Source of the DNA: Scatosoma sp964459515
GTDB lineage: Bacteria > Bacillota > Clostridia > Christensenellales > Borkfalkiaceae
Length of the DNA: 8,680 bases
Direction: 5' to 3'
NCBI GenBank assembly: GCA_964459515.1
Contig: CAYWML010000055.1
Coordinates: forward strand, 1-8,680
Below, in pieces: positions 1-5,361 of this stretch; position 1 is the first letter of the stretch; each line of letters starts with the position of its first letter. The position numbers and the translations under genes are program-made. The notes beneath the pieces were generated by a model. That model was given only the letters and a program-made list of their open reading frames with translations, was not told the DNA's origin and ran no database searches.

Positions 1-425
1 TTCTCGTGTCCCGACGTACTCCGGATCCCGCTCGCGTCTTCAAAATTTCGTCTACAGGCGTTTCACCTTCTTTGCGGCAACTTTCCAGTTGCTTCGACTA
101 TCCATCCGACTGCTATCTCGCGGTCCTTACCCCGACGCCGTTACGGCTTCGGTTTGGGCTTCTCCGATTTCGCTCGCCACTACTTTCGGAATCACTGTTG
201 TTTTCTTTTCCTTCGGGTACTTAGATGTTTCAGTTCCCCGAGTTCCCCTCATACGCCTATCTATTCAGCGTATGATAACACGGTTTTAACCGTGCTGAGT
301 TCCCTCATTCGGATATCTGCGGATCTCAGGATATTTGCTCCTCCCCGCAGCTTTTCGCAGCTTGTCACGTCCTTCTTCGGCGCCATGTACCAAGGCATCC
401 TCCGTAAGCCCTTTGTAGCTTGATC
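1..425 (-). rRNA. rrl: 23S ribosomal RNA, 5' portion (partial)
   Basis: The reverse complement matches the conserved start of bacterial 23S rRNA. It shows the AAAGGGC..ACGG..GGATGCC block near the 5' end (about 394-414), GAAGGACGTG, then GAACTGAAACATCTAAGTACC, GGAAAAGAAA, AGTAGTGGCGAGCGAA and GGGTAAGGACC in the usual order. The mature 5' end is placed at about 425 by alignment from memory with the Bacillus start (GGTTAAG..), so it may be off by a few bases. The rest of the gene, and any 5S gene, lie beyond the left edge. The usual upstream partner, 16S, is absent: its conserved 3' end (GGATCACCTCCTTT) is not found upstream, and a promoter stands there instead. The gene lies on the same strand as all the protein genes. 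Short plus-strand ORFs here are meaningless. Confidence 0.97.
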
Positions 426-479
426 TTCTCTCTCTTTCTACTCGTCTCTCGTTCTTGAAAATTCTATATTCTTTACTCG

Positions 480-542
480 GCTAATTTGCAGCCTCTGAGC
501 CTTAAAATTGCTTTTAACGTCTTTTGCTTTAACCAAATTAGC
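480..542 (-). repeat. 9-bp inverted repeat in the 23S leader
   Basis: GCTAATTTG at 480-488 and its exact reverse complement CAAATTAGC at 534-542 can form a 9-bp stem enclosing 45 nt. It sits about 55-115 nt upstream of the mature 23S 5' end, a plausible place for a pre-rRNA processing structure. The function is inferred only. Confidence 0.45.
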
Positions 543-650
543 TTTACACAACTAATATGAAAATTTCTTTTGCCTTTCGTACTCGTCTTTACTTAGTTTC
601 CTAAATAAATACTTTTCTATTTGCTATGCAGTTGTTAATCTTCCGTTGCA

Positions 651-664
651 GACTCGACAGAGTC
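651..664 (-). repeat. Perfect small hairpin in the 23S leader
   Basis: On the minus strand it reads GACTC-TGTC-GAGTC, a 5-bp stem with a 4-nt loop, about 40 nt into the inferred leader. It has no U-tract, so it is not a terminator. It could be a folding or processing element. Confidence 0.5.
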
Positions 665-706
665 GTTCGCTGTCAAAAAACGCCCTCGCTTACCGACAGC
701 TTAGAT

Positions 707-735
707 ATAATACCATTAAAAAAGAATAAAGTCAA
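707..735 (-). promoter_or_regulatory. Sigma-A promoter for 23S rRNA
   Basis: The minus strand has -35 TTGACT (730-735), exactly 17 bp of spacer, and -10 TATTAT (707-712). Each hexamer matches the sigma-A consensus at 5 of 6 positions. The predicted start is near 700. Upstream of the -35 the DNA is rich in A- and T-runs (about 738-785), resembling the UP elements of rRNA promoters. With no 16S gene upstream, this is the best candidate for direct transcription of 23S. A further distal promoter cannot be excluded. Confidence 0.8.
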
Positions 736-926
736 GCGTTTTTAGAAACATTTCGGAAGTTTTTGAAAAAAATTCTTCTTTTTTTGCGGTAACGGCACAT
801 AACCGCCACAGAAAAGAAGCAGGCGTTTTTTATCGCGACGCCCTACTCCCTTGCGCGCAAAAACTCGACTTTATATATAATATTGTATAGAAAATCGCGT
901 TTTATGCCGCGCGCGCCGTATTGTTT
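736..926. other. Intergenic spacer between fmdB-like gene and 23S promoter
   Basis: No gene is seen here. The spacer contains A/T tracts (738-785), an imperfect hairpin at 786-806 (GCGGT..ACCGC) with no U-tract following it on either strand, and a weak hairpin at 822-842 (GGCGT..ACGCC) whose minus-strand 3' flank is T/C-rich (TGCTTCTTTTCTG). The second could be a poor terminator for the upstream small gene. The A/T tracts nearest the 23S promoter may act as an UP element. Confidence 0.5.
822..842 (-). terminator. Possible weak terminator downstream of the zinc-ribbon gene
   Basis: The minus strand carries GGCGT, an 11-nt loop and ACGCC, followed by a pyrimidine-rich stretch. A 5-bp stem and a broken T-run make a poor intrinsic terminator. 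It is listed because it lies about 85 nt after the fmdB-like stop and before the 23S promoter, and no better candidate is visible in the spacer. Confidence 0.3.
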
Positions 927-1124
927 TCAGCGACAGCCGCCGCAAGTTTTGCAATTGCCGCTGCATTTTTTGCTCGGCTTGCCCGTCGCCGAATACATCG
1001 CGCCCGAATAATCCCGTTCCGTTTCGCCGCCGCAATCGGGGCAGCGCACGGCGTCCGTATACACGCGTACGAGTTCCTCGAAACGTTTTCCGCAAGTTTT
1101 GCATTTGTACTGTAAAAAAGGCAT
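927..1124 (-). CDS. FmdB-family zinc-ribbon protein (65 aa)
   Basis: This small protein begins MPFLQYKCKTCGKRFEEL, the hallmark start of the FmdB/CxxC_CxxC_SSSS regulatory-protein family. Two CxxC knuckles (C8/C11 and C28/C31, the latter in RCPDCGG) would bind one zinc ion. The C-terminal third has four further cysteines (C54, C58, C61, C64; CSGNCKTCGGC), which could bind a second metal or be redox-active. Family members are short soluble proteins of poorly defined role. FmdB itself was named as a putative regulator of formamidase/amidase genes, so that function should not be transferred here. The ATG at 1124 is supported by a GAGGTGAGG ribosome binding site. It has its own promoter and sits alone between the sporulation unit and the 23S gene. 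Confidence 0.9.
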   Translation of the reverse strand: MPFLQYKCKTCGKRFEELVRVYTDAVRCPDCGGETERDYSGAMYSATGKPSKKCSGNCKTCGGCR

Positions 1125-1153
1125 ACCCTCACCTCGTTTGTGCCGATAAAAAT

Positions 1154-1182
1154 ATTATACCCCTGAAAAAGAAATTTTGCAA
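1154..1182 (-). promoter_or_regulatory. Promoter of the FmdB-like gene
   Basis: The minus strand has -10 TATAAT (1154-1159), a 17-bp spacer and -35 TTGCAA (1177-1182, 4 of 6 consensus matches). Transcription should start near 1147, giving a leader of about 23 nt before the ATG at 1124. The -35 lies inside one arm of the terminator that ends the preceding operon. Confidence 0.75.
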
Positions 1183-1210
1183 CCGATTTTCAAGCCAAAC
1201 GGTTGCAAAA
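1165..1210 (-). terminator. Intrinsic terminator after the M1 peptidase gene
   Basis: The 11-bp perfect stem has arms TTTTGCAACCG (1175-1185) and CGGTTGCAAAA (1200-1210) and a 14-nt loop. On the minus strand the stem is followed by TTTCTTTTTC. It lies about 60 nt past the stop codon at 1272 and so would end the spoIIGA-sigE-peptidase transcript. The T-run is interrupted by one C, so efficiency may be moderate. Confidence 0.75.
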
Positions 1211-1271
1211 AACATAATTTTATGAGATACGGCAAAGATGTGTGCATTTCCGCGCGGCGTTCGGCGAAATT

Positions 1272-2726
1272 TTACAAAATCGCTTTGCCTTGCAAGAAGC
1301 TGTCGAAAAAGCCTTTTACGTCCGCACCATCACGTTCGAAACAAGCGACGAGATCGCTCGGCGAAGCCACAGCGTACGCGCATGCGCGAAAATATCGCTT
1401 TAAGCCGCCAAAAAACTTCTTATCCCCGATACTCTTTCGTAGCGAATCGAACATTACCACGGCTTTATCCACCGCCAAGCATTTATATTCGTACTCGCTG
1501 AGATATTCTTTCAAATGCCGCGTCATGCGCGTGTCCGACCTGCCGAGCACGCTACCGTACACGTCGTAATAAGCCCGATATTCCCGCAAAGCCTCCGAAA
1601 CCAACTCCGTGCGAGAAAGTCCGTATTCCGTATGCCGCTCGAAAAACACCGTCGCGGAATATTCCGCCAATCCCTCGTCCTGCCACGCGTTTTCGACGGC
1701 GTCGCTCCCCACGACTCCGTACCACCATTGGTGCGCCGTTTCGTGTGCGATTGCGCGCGCCGCCTCCTCCCCCGTTAAGTCCGCCGACAACATGCTAAGG
1801 CACGGATACTCCATCCCCCCGAAACACAAACCGACCTGCGCCGCCGTATAACTATCGTACGGATACGCGCCGAACGTTTCTTCGTAAAAAGCGAAAGTCT
1901 CTTGCAAAGTCTGCAACGTTTTTTGCGGTTCGGGATCGGCATAATAGCAATATCGCAAAGTTTTTCCGTTGACTGCAGTGCGCGCTTCGCGGAAGCGATC
2001 GGACAGCACGACGGCAAAGTCGCGCACGTTCGTCCGAGCCATGGTATACTCCTTTTTGCTTTCCAACACCCGTTCCGCCGTAATTTCGCCCGTAGAAGCG
2101 ACGGTGTATTCCTTGGGCACGGTGAGCGTCATCGTATACGCGGCGCACGAAGAACAAAACGGATCGCCGTCCGAATAATATACGTTTTCCACAAATTCGC
2201 CGTCCTTTATCGCACATAAAATCGGGTAAAAATTGCCGAGATTTACCGTATGTTCCGCCACGCCCGTTCGGTGATTGACCATGGCGAGCTTCGTCGTGAA
2301 CGCGATGTCCAAAACGATTTTATCCCCCGTTGAAAGCGGCGTTTCCAAAACAACGGAAAGAATATTTTCGTCCTCGCCCGTCACCGACCAATTTTTTGCG
2401 CCGCTAACGCTGGAAACGACGATTTCCCCGTAGCTTTCGCCTTCGTAATACGCGGCGGATTCCCAAACGGCGGATACGGCGCGATAAAGCGCGTTTTTTC
2501 GATAGGCGTTGGGATATAGCTGGAATTTCAAAACGGAAAAAGTTTGTTCTCCGCCGTTTTCTATCGTGCATTTCACCGTACCCGTAAGCGTGCGAAACGC
2601 AGGCACGTATTCTGCCGTAATCTCATACCTGCTATCGACGAATTTCGACTTCTTGCAATTCGTAAAGCCCACGCACGCGCAAGAAAGAAACAACAACGCA
2701 AAGAGCGCGCTCCATATTCTTTTCAT
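1272..2726 (-). CDS. Exported M1-family (gluzincin) metallopeptidase, sigE-linked
   Basis: A 484-aa M1-type peptidase. The zinc site is HETAHQWW: H328 and H332 as ligands, E329 catalytic, and E351 as third ligand in DEGLAEY, giving the exact HEXXH-X18-E spacing of M1 enzymes. GGMEYP (303-308) corresponds to the GxMEN substrate-binding motif. A Tyr in EYEY (412/414) may be the transition-state tyrosine. M1 enzymes remove N-terminal residues from peptides. Residues 1-18 form a positively charged, hydrophobic signal segment with cysteines at 16, 18 and 24. It may be a lipoprotein, but no cysteine sits in a good lipobox, so a plain signal peptide or anchor is equally possible. Catalysis would be outside the membrane. 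It starts 16 nt after the sigE stop, with a GGAGGAAAG ribosome binding site. sigE is normally followed by sigG, so this placement suggests a sporulation role; that is inference. Confidence 0.9.
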   Translation of the reverse strand: MKRIWSALFALLFLSCACVGFTNCKKSKFVDSRYEITAEYVPAFRTLTGTVKCTIENGGEQTFSVLKFQLYPNAYRKNALYRAVSAVWESAAYYEGESYGEIVVSSVSGAKNWSVTGEDENILSVVLETPLSTGDKIVLDIAFTTKLAMVNHRTGVAEHTVNLGNFYPILCAIKDGEFVENVYYSDGDPFCSSCAAYTMTLTVPKEYTVASTGEITAERVLESKKEYTMARTNVRDFAVVLSDRFREARTAVNGKTLRYCYYADPEPQKTLQTLQETFAFYEETFGAYPYDSYTAAQVGLCFGGMEYPCLSMLSADLTGEEAARAIAHETAHQWWYGVVGSDAVENAWQDEGLAEYSATVFFERHTEYGLSRTELVSEALREYRAYYDVYGSVLGRSDTRMTRHLKEYLSEYEYKCLAVDKAVVMFDSLRKSIGDKKFFGGLKRYFRACAYAVASPSDLVACFERDGADVKGFFDSFLQGKAIL

Positions 2727-2742
2727 GACTTTCCTCCGCGCG

Positions 2743-3465
2743 TTATTCCATTTTCGCGATTTCTTTTTTCAACCGCATAATAATCTTCTTTTCCAAACGG
2801 GAAATATAGCTTTGCGATATACCGAGCAAATCGGCGACGTCCTTTTGCGTCATTTCCTCGCCGCCTCCCAAGCCGAAACGCAAAAACATAATCCGCCGTT
2901 CCCGTTCCGTCAATTTTTTCAAAGCTTCTTTCAGTTGTTCTTTCTCCGCGTTCGATTCGATGTCTCCGTACACGCTGTCCGCGCTCGTTCCCAAAACGTC
3001 GGAAAGCAACAACTCGTTGCCGTCGAAATCGGTATTCAACGGCTCGTCAAACGAAACCTCGCTTTTCAGGCGCGCCATACGGCGAAGATACATGAGTATC
3101 TCGTTTTCCACGCACCGAGAAGCGTAGGTGGCAAGCTTGATATTTTTATCCGTGCGGAACGAATTGATCGCTTTAATCAGCCCGATCGTACCGATGGAAA
3201 TCAAATCGTCGTTTTCCACGCCGGTATTGTCGAATTTACGCGCTATGTACACGACCAAGCGCAAATTGTGCTGAATCAACTCCGCTTTGGCGCTTTCCCG
3301 TTCCGCCTCCTCGTCGGCTTCCGACAGCAACCGCAACATACGCCTTTCCTCCTCTCGCGAAAGCGGCAACGGCAACGCTTCCCCGTCGCCGCAGACATAA
3401 AACACCGTCCCTTCCTCTCCGCATATCTTTCGTAAAAACAGCCGCAATCGCTCCGTCCAATTCAT
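2743..3465 (-). CDS. sigE: RNA polymerase sporulation sigma factor sigma-E (pro-form)
   Basis: This 240-aa protein closely follows Bacillus sigma-E, the first mother-cell sigma factor. Visible blocks are NLRLVVYIARKF (67-78), DLISIGTIGLIKAI (87-100; core binding), LATYASRCVENEILMYLRR (111-129; -10 recognition and melting), SEVSFDEPLN..DGNELLLSDVLG and the C-terminal helix-turn-helix TQKDVADLLGISQSYISRLE (206-225; -35 recognition). The N-terminal stretch before FYVCGDGEALP (22-32), rich in basic and hydrophobic residues, fits the membrane-associating pro-sequence removed by SpoIIGA; the exact cleavage site cannot be fixed here. The ATG overlaps the spoIIGA stop as ATGA, which implies translational coupling of protease and substrate, and GGGGAGG lies upstream. 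The next gene is not sigG. Confidence 0.98.
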   Translation of the reverse strand: MNWTERLRLFLRKICGEEGTVFYVCGDGEALPLPLSREEERRMLRLLSEADEEAERESAKAELIQHNLRLVVYIARKFDNTGVENDDLISIGTIGLIKAINSFRTDKNIKLATYASRCVENEILMYLRRMARLKSEVSFDEPLNTDFDGNELLLSDVLGTSADSVYGDIESNAEKEQLKEALKKLTERERRIMFLRFGLGGGEEMTQKDVADLLGISQSYISRLEKKIIMRLKKEIAKME

Positions 3466-4298
3466 ACCTCGTCCTCCCCGACTCCTTCCAAAAGCCGTGC
3501 GTTAAGCAATATCGTATACTCTTTCGATACTATATGCCGCGACGGCGCGAAATATACCCTGCTTTTCCGCCATTTTCCATCCGCAAAAACCGATAATTCA
3601 GCCGCGTACAACGGCACGACAGCACTGCCGCTTACCGTATGTATTTCCATTTCGTCGCACACCTGCTCCTCTCCTTTTTGCAAAAGTCGCGCATTCCAAA
3701 AGCGGAATGCGATATCGGGAGAAACGAAACAAACGGGAACACCGTCTTTTTCGGCGCGATTTCCGCTGTCGAAAAATCCCGTCGCGCAAAAATCCTCCCC
3801 GTCAAAAATCACGCGACATTCGTATAAATCGGCAACGCGGCGGCGACGAGCATACCAACTTCGCAACAACCACCAAACGAACGGCAAGCCGCAAGCAAAC
3901 CCGACAAGCACGCGTCCGAAAGGCATTCGTCGCAAGGAAAAAGCCTCTCCGTCCGCGGAAAACATACCGTAAAAACCGATAATTCCGCCGCCGAAACCAA
4001 AGCTCCACAAAAGGAAGAAAAAACACGTCAACGCACACCTGCCCCATTCCTTTCTCGTTTTTGCGCGTTTACAGCACAGCAGCGGCAACAGCACGCCGCA
4101 CGAAATTTTCGCCAGCGTACGCCACCCGTCGGCGAGCCGTATAAACGGAAACGCCAGCGCAAAAAGCGCGCCTACCGTCGCCGCCGAAAACAAACGAAAC
4201 CACGACACGGGCATTTTTGCCGACCGCATCGACAACCAAAGCAGCAAAAAATCGAAGAAGAAATTCTCCAAAAAGGCATACTCAATATAAATCTCCAT
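3462..4298 (-). CDS. spoIIGA: Sigma-E processing aspartic peptidase SpoIIGA
   Basis: This 278-aa membrane protease activates pro-sigma-E at the sporulation septum. The start MEIYIEYAFLENFFFDFLLL is typical of SpoIIGA. About five hydrophobic segments (roughly 8-24, 34-53, 62-76, 88-112, 126-146) form the membrane half, followed by a basic turn (RSWYARRRR). The cytosolic half carries the aspartic protease motif FFDSGN (175-180) with D177 as the catalytic residue; family members are thought to act as dimers with one Asp each. Downstream, HTVSGSAVVPLY (220-231) and the SKEYTILLN region (258-266) fit the family's protease fold. It is somewhat shorter than the roughly 309-aa Bacillus protein. The ribosome binding site AGGAG (4306-4310) sits 7 nt before the ATG. 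The activating signal in Bacillus is forespore SpoIIR, which is not in this window. Confidence 0.95.
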   Translation of the reverse strand: MEIYIEYAFLENFFFDFLLLWLSMRSAKMPVSWFRLFSAATVGALFALAFPFIRLADGWRTLAKISCGVLLPLLCCKRAKTRKEWGRCALTCFFFLLWSFGFGGGIIGFYGMFSADGEAFSLRRMPFGRVLVGFACGLPFVWWLLRSWYARRRRVADLYECRVIFDGEDFCATGFFDSGNRAEKDGVPVCFVSPDIAFRFWNARLLQKGEEQVCDEMEIHTVSGSAVVPLYAAELSVFADGKWRKSRVYFAPSRHIVSKEYTILLNARLLEGVGEDEV

Positions 4299-4317
4299 AT
4301 CGCCGCTCCTACGCAGA

Positions 4318-4323
4318 ATTATA
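4318..4323 (-). promoter_or_regulatory. -10 element of the spoIIGA-sigE promoter
   Basis: The minus strand reads a perfect TATAAT at 4318-4323, with a predicted start at about 4310-4312. The hexamer 17 bp upstream is only TTTATT, and the one at the 22-bp spacing known for Bacillus spoIIG is GCGTTT, so no consensus -35 is visible. A good -10 with a poor -35 is what an activator-dependent promoter looks like. The 5' leader would be only about 12-14 nt, with the AGGAG ribosome binding site at the very end of the transcript. Confidence 0.7.
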
Positions 4324-4335
4324 CAGAAACGCCCT

Positions 4336-4373
4336 AAAAAAATAAAAACGCCTTTTGTCGAAAAAGCGTTTTT
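4336..4373 (-). terminator. Strong intrinsic terminator of the ftsY-yraN operon
   Basis: On the minus strand the hairpin has outer arms AAAAACGC and GCGTTTTT (4366-4373 and 4344-4351), then a G-T wobble, then four more A-T pairs and a CGAC loop. It is followed by A and seven T residues (4336-4342). It lies 20 nt past the yraN stop. The A-rich side could also let it work weakly on the plus strand, but no plus-strand gene needs it. Its centre doubles as a Spo0A box. Confidence 0.9.
4355..4362 (+). promoter_or_regulatory. Spo0A box (0A box) at the spoIIG promoter
   Basis: The plus strand reads TTGTCGAA, a perfect match to the 0A-box consensus (core TGNCGAA). It lies about 44-51 bp upstream of the predicted spoIIGA start, close to where Spo0A site 2 sits in the Bacillus spoIIG promoter. 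The box falls in the loop and upper stem of the terminator for the upstream operon. Spo0A~P binding here would switch on sigma-E production. No second clear box is seen one helical turn away. A single 8-bp match can occur by chance; position and gene identity make it credible. Confidence 0.65.
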
Positions 4374-4393
4374 ACTATCGATTGCTCCGCCGC

Positions 4394-4753
4394 TTAAAAA
4401 GCGTTGCGGATATATTCTATTTTTCCGTCGGAAAATACCTCGGCTACGTCGAAACGCGCGTTCGGTTCTTCGCCCGTTTGCAAGCCGTAAAAGGTCGCTA
4501 TGCGATAATATCGCTCCCGTTTTTGCCGCGTTACCGCCTCCGACGGCGCGCCGTACGCGTCCGAAGCACGCGTTTTCACCTCGACGAACACGATTTCGTC
4601 TCCGTCCGAAGCGACGATATCCGCCTCACCGAACGGGGTGCAATAATTCTTTTTCAACAGTTTGAAACCGCACTTTTTCAAGTACGCCGCAACCTGCTTC
4701 TCTCCTTTTTTGCCTAAAATTTTCTTGTGAAGGTCTTGCGGTGAATTTGACAT
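4394..4753 (-). CDS. yraN: YraN/UPF0102 family endonuclease-like protein
   Basis: This 119-aa protein has the YraN (UPF0102) pattern: LGKKGEKQVAAYLKKCGF (13-30), then GEADIVA (42-48) and VFVEVKTR (55-62). D45, E58 and K60 reproduce the D..ExK metal site of the PD-(D/E)xK nuclease fold. The cellular role of the family is not settled; a Holliday-junction-resolvase-like fold is the usual description. The ATG at 4753 lies inside rnhB, giving a 40-nt overlap. It is supported by an AAGGAG ribosome binding site at 4762-4767, 8 nt upstream, and by the lack of an ATG between it and the conserved LGKKGE. It is the last gene of its operon, and the terminator follows within 20 nt. The rnhB-yraN neighbourhood is common in bacteria. 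Confidence 0.92.
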   Translation of the reverse strand: MSNSPQDLHKKILGKKGEKQVAAYLKKCGFKLLKKNYCTPFGEADIVASDGDEIVFVEVKTRASDAYGAPSEAVTRQKRERYYRIATFYGLQTGEEPNARFDVAEVFSDGKIEYIRNAF

Positions 4754-5352
4754 ATCCCGTGCTCCTTAATCGCCTGTATATGCGCCGCCGTGCCATAGCC
4801 CTTGTTCTGCTCGAACCCGTACTGCGGATACGTTTTCGCCAGCTTATCCATAAGCGTATCGCGATACACTTTGGCAACGACACTCGCCGCGCCGATGGAA
4901 TAGGAAAGCGCGTCGCCGTGCACGATACTCCTTTGCGGCAAATCGATATCCAAAGTCATGTTTCCGTCCGTCAAAACGATCGCGTCCTCGCCCGTGCGGT
5001 CGCATTCCTGCAATACACGCTCGATCGCGCACTTCATGCCGAGGCGCGTCGCCTGCAAAATATTTATCTCGTCAATCACCGCCTCGCTTATTTCCACGCA
5101 AGCGAAAGCGATCGCGTTGCGGCGCAACCGTTCGTCTATTTCCGCACGGCGTTTCGGGGTAAGCTGTTTGCTGTCGTCTACTCCTTCCACGATTTTATCC
5201 GCCTCCAAAGGCATGATAATCGCACAACAAACCACCGGACCTGCCAACGGTCCTCTGCCCACTTCGTCCACGCCGACGATATAGCGATACCCCTCGGCAA
5301 GAAGCCCACGTTCGATACGCAACTTCTCCTCGGCATTCCATTTTTTTCTCAT
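4714..5352 (-). CDS. rnhB: Ribonuclease HII
   Basis: A 212-aa type 2 RNase H, which cuts RNA in RNA-DNA hybrids and nicks at single ribonucleotides misincorporated in DNA. All four acidic residues of the active site are visible: D29 and E30 in GVDEVGRGPLAGPVV, D129 in LTDG, and D165 in KVYRDTLM. Other family blocks are DDSKQLTPKRR (59-69), SYSIGAASVVAKVYRD (150-165) and the C-terminal YPQYGFEQNKGYGTAAHIQAI with the GYGT loop that reads the RNA-DNA junction. The length is normal for a short form. It begins 9 nt after the rbgA stop, with an AAGGGGG ribosome binding site overlapping that stop. An rbgA-rnhB pair is also found in Bacillus. Its 3' end is overlapped by yraN. Confidence 0.97.
   Translation of the reverse strand: MRKKWNAEEKLRIERGLLAEGYRYIVGVDEVGRGPLAGPVVCCAIIMPLEADKIVEGVDDSKQLTPKRRAEIDERLRRNAIAFACVEISEAVIDEINILQATRLGMKCAIERVLQECDRTGEDAIVLTDGNMTLDIDLPQRSIVHGDALSYSIGAASVVAKVYRDTLMDKLAKTYPQYGFEQNKGYGTAAHIQAIKEHGICQIHRKTFTRKF
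4762..4767 (-). promoter_or_regulatory. Ribosome binding site of yraN inside rnhB
   Basis: AAGGAG lies 8 nt before the yraN ATG and within the rnhB coding region. It decides the yraN start and confirms the 40-nt gene overlap. Confidence 0.75.
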
Positions 5353-5361
5353 ACAACCCCC

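Larger units (their letters stand above)
426..700 (-). other. 23S rRNA leader region (transcribed, non-coding)
   Basis: This is about 275 nt between the inferred transcription start (near 700) and the 23S 5' end. I see no tRNA, no 5S and no 16S remnant, and no convincing boxA. It is A/T-rich and holds several small structures: GCTGTC near the start repeated in inverse as GACAGC, a tight GACTC-TGTC-GAGTC hairpin, a 9-bp inverted repeat, and the sequence GACGAGTA(C)GAAAG twice. These probably serve rRNA folding and RNase processing, since 23S 5' ends are normally cut from a long precursor stem. That role is inferred, because the partner sequence past the 23S 3' end is outside the window. Confidence 0.6.

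Noticed and set aside
671..676. Second rRNA promoter suggested by a perfect TTGACA on the minus strand
   Set aside because: No -10-like hexamer lies 16-18 bp downstream (GTCTGC at 17 bp). The sequence also forms part of a GCTGTC/GACAGC inverted repeat in the leader.
426..735. tRNA or 5S gene in the spacer upstream of 23S
   Set aside because: No T-arm-like GGTTCGAATCC, no cloverleaf and no conserved 5S block was found on either strand.
786..806. Hairpin GCGGT..ACCGC as a terminator
   Set aside because: The T-run is on its 5' side in plus orientation, and an A-run follows it in minus orientation. Neither strand has the 3' U-tract needed.
851..881. Plus-strand promoter (TTGCGC and TATAAT)
   Set aside because: The 19-bp spacing and weak -35 are poor, and no plus-strand gene lies downstream. 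It is probably just A/T-rich spacer.
2655..2726. Firm lipoprotein call for the M1 peptidase
   Set aside because: Cysteines occur at residues 16, 18 and 24, but none has a consensus lipobox in front (FLSC, CAC and FTNC contexts), so only a generic signal segment is supported.
2509..3435. 308-codon plus-strand frame opposite sigE and the peptidase start
   Set aside because: It is an antisense shadow. The composition is low-information (many Phe, Arg, Gln, His) and it spans the boundary of two clear genes.
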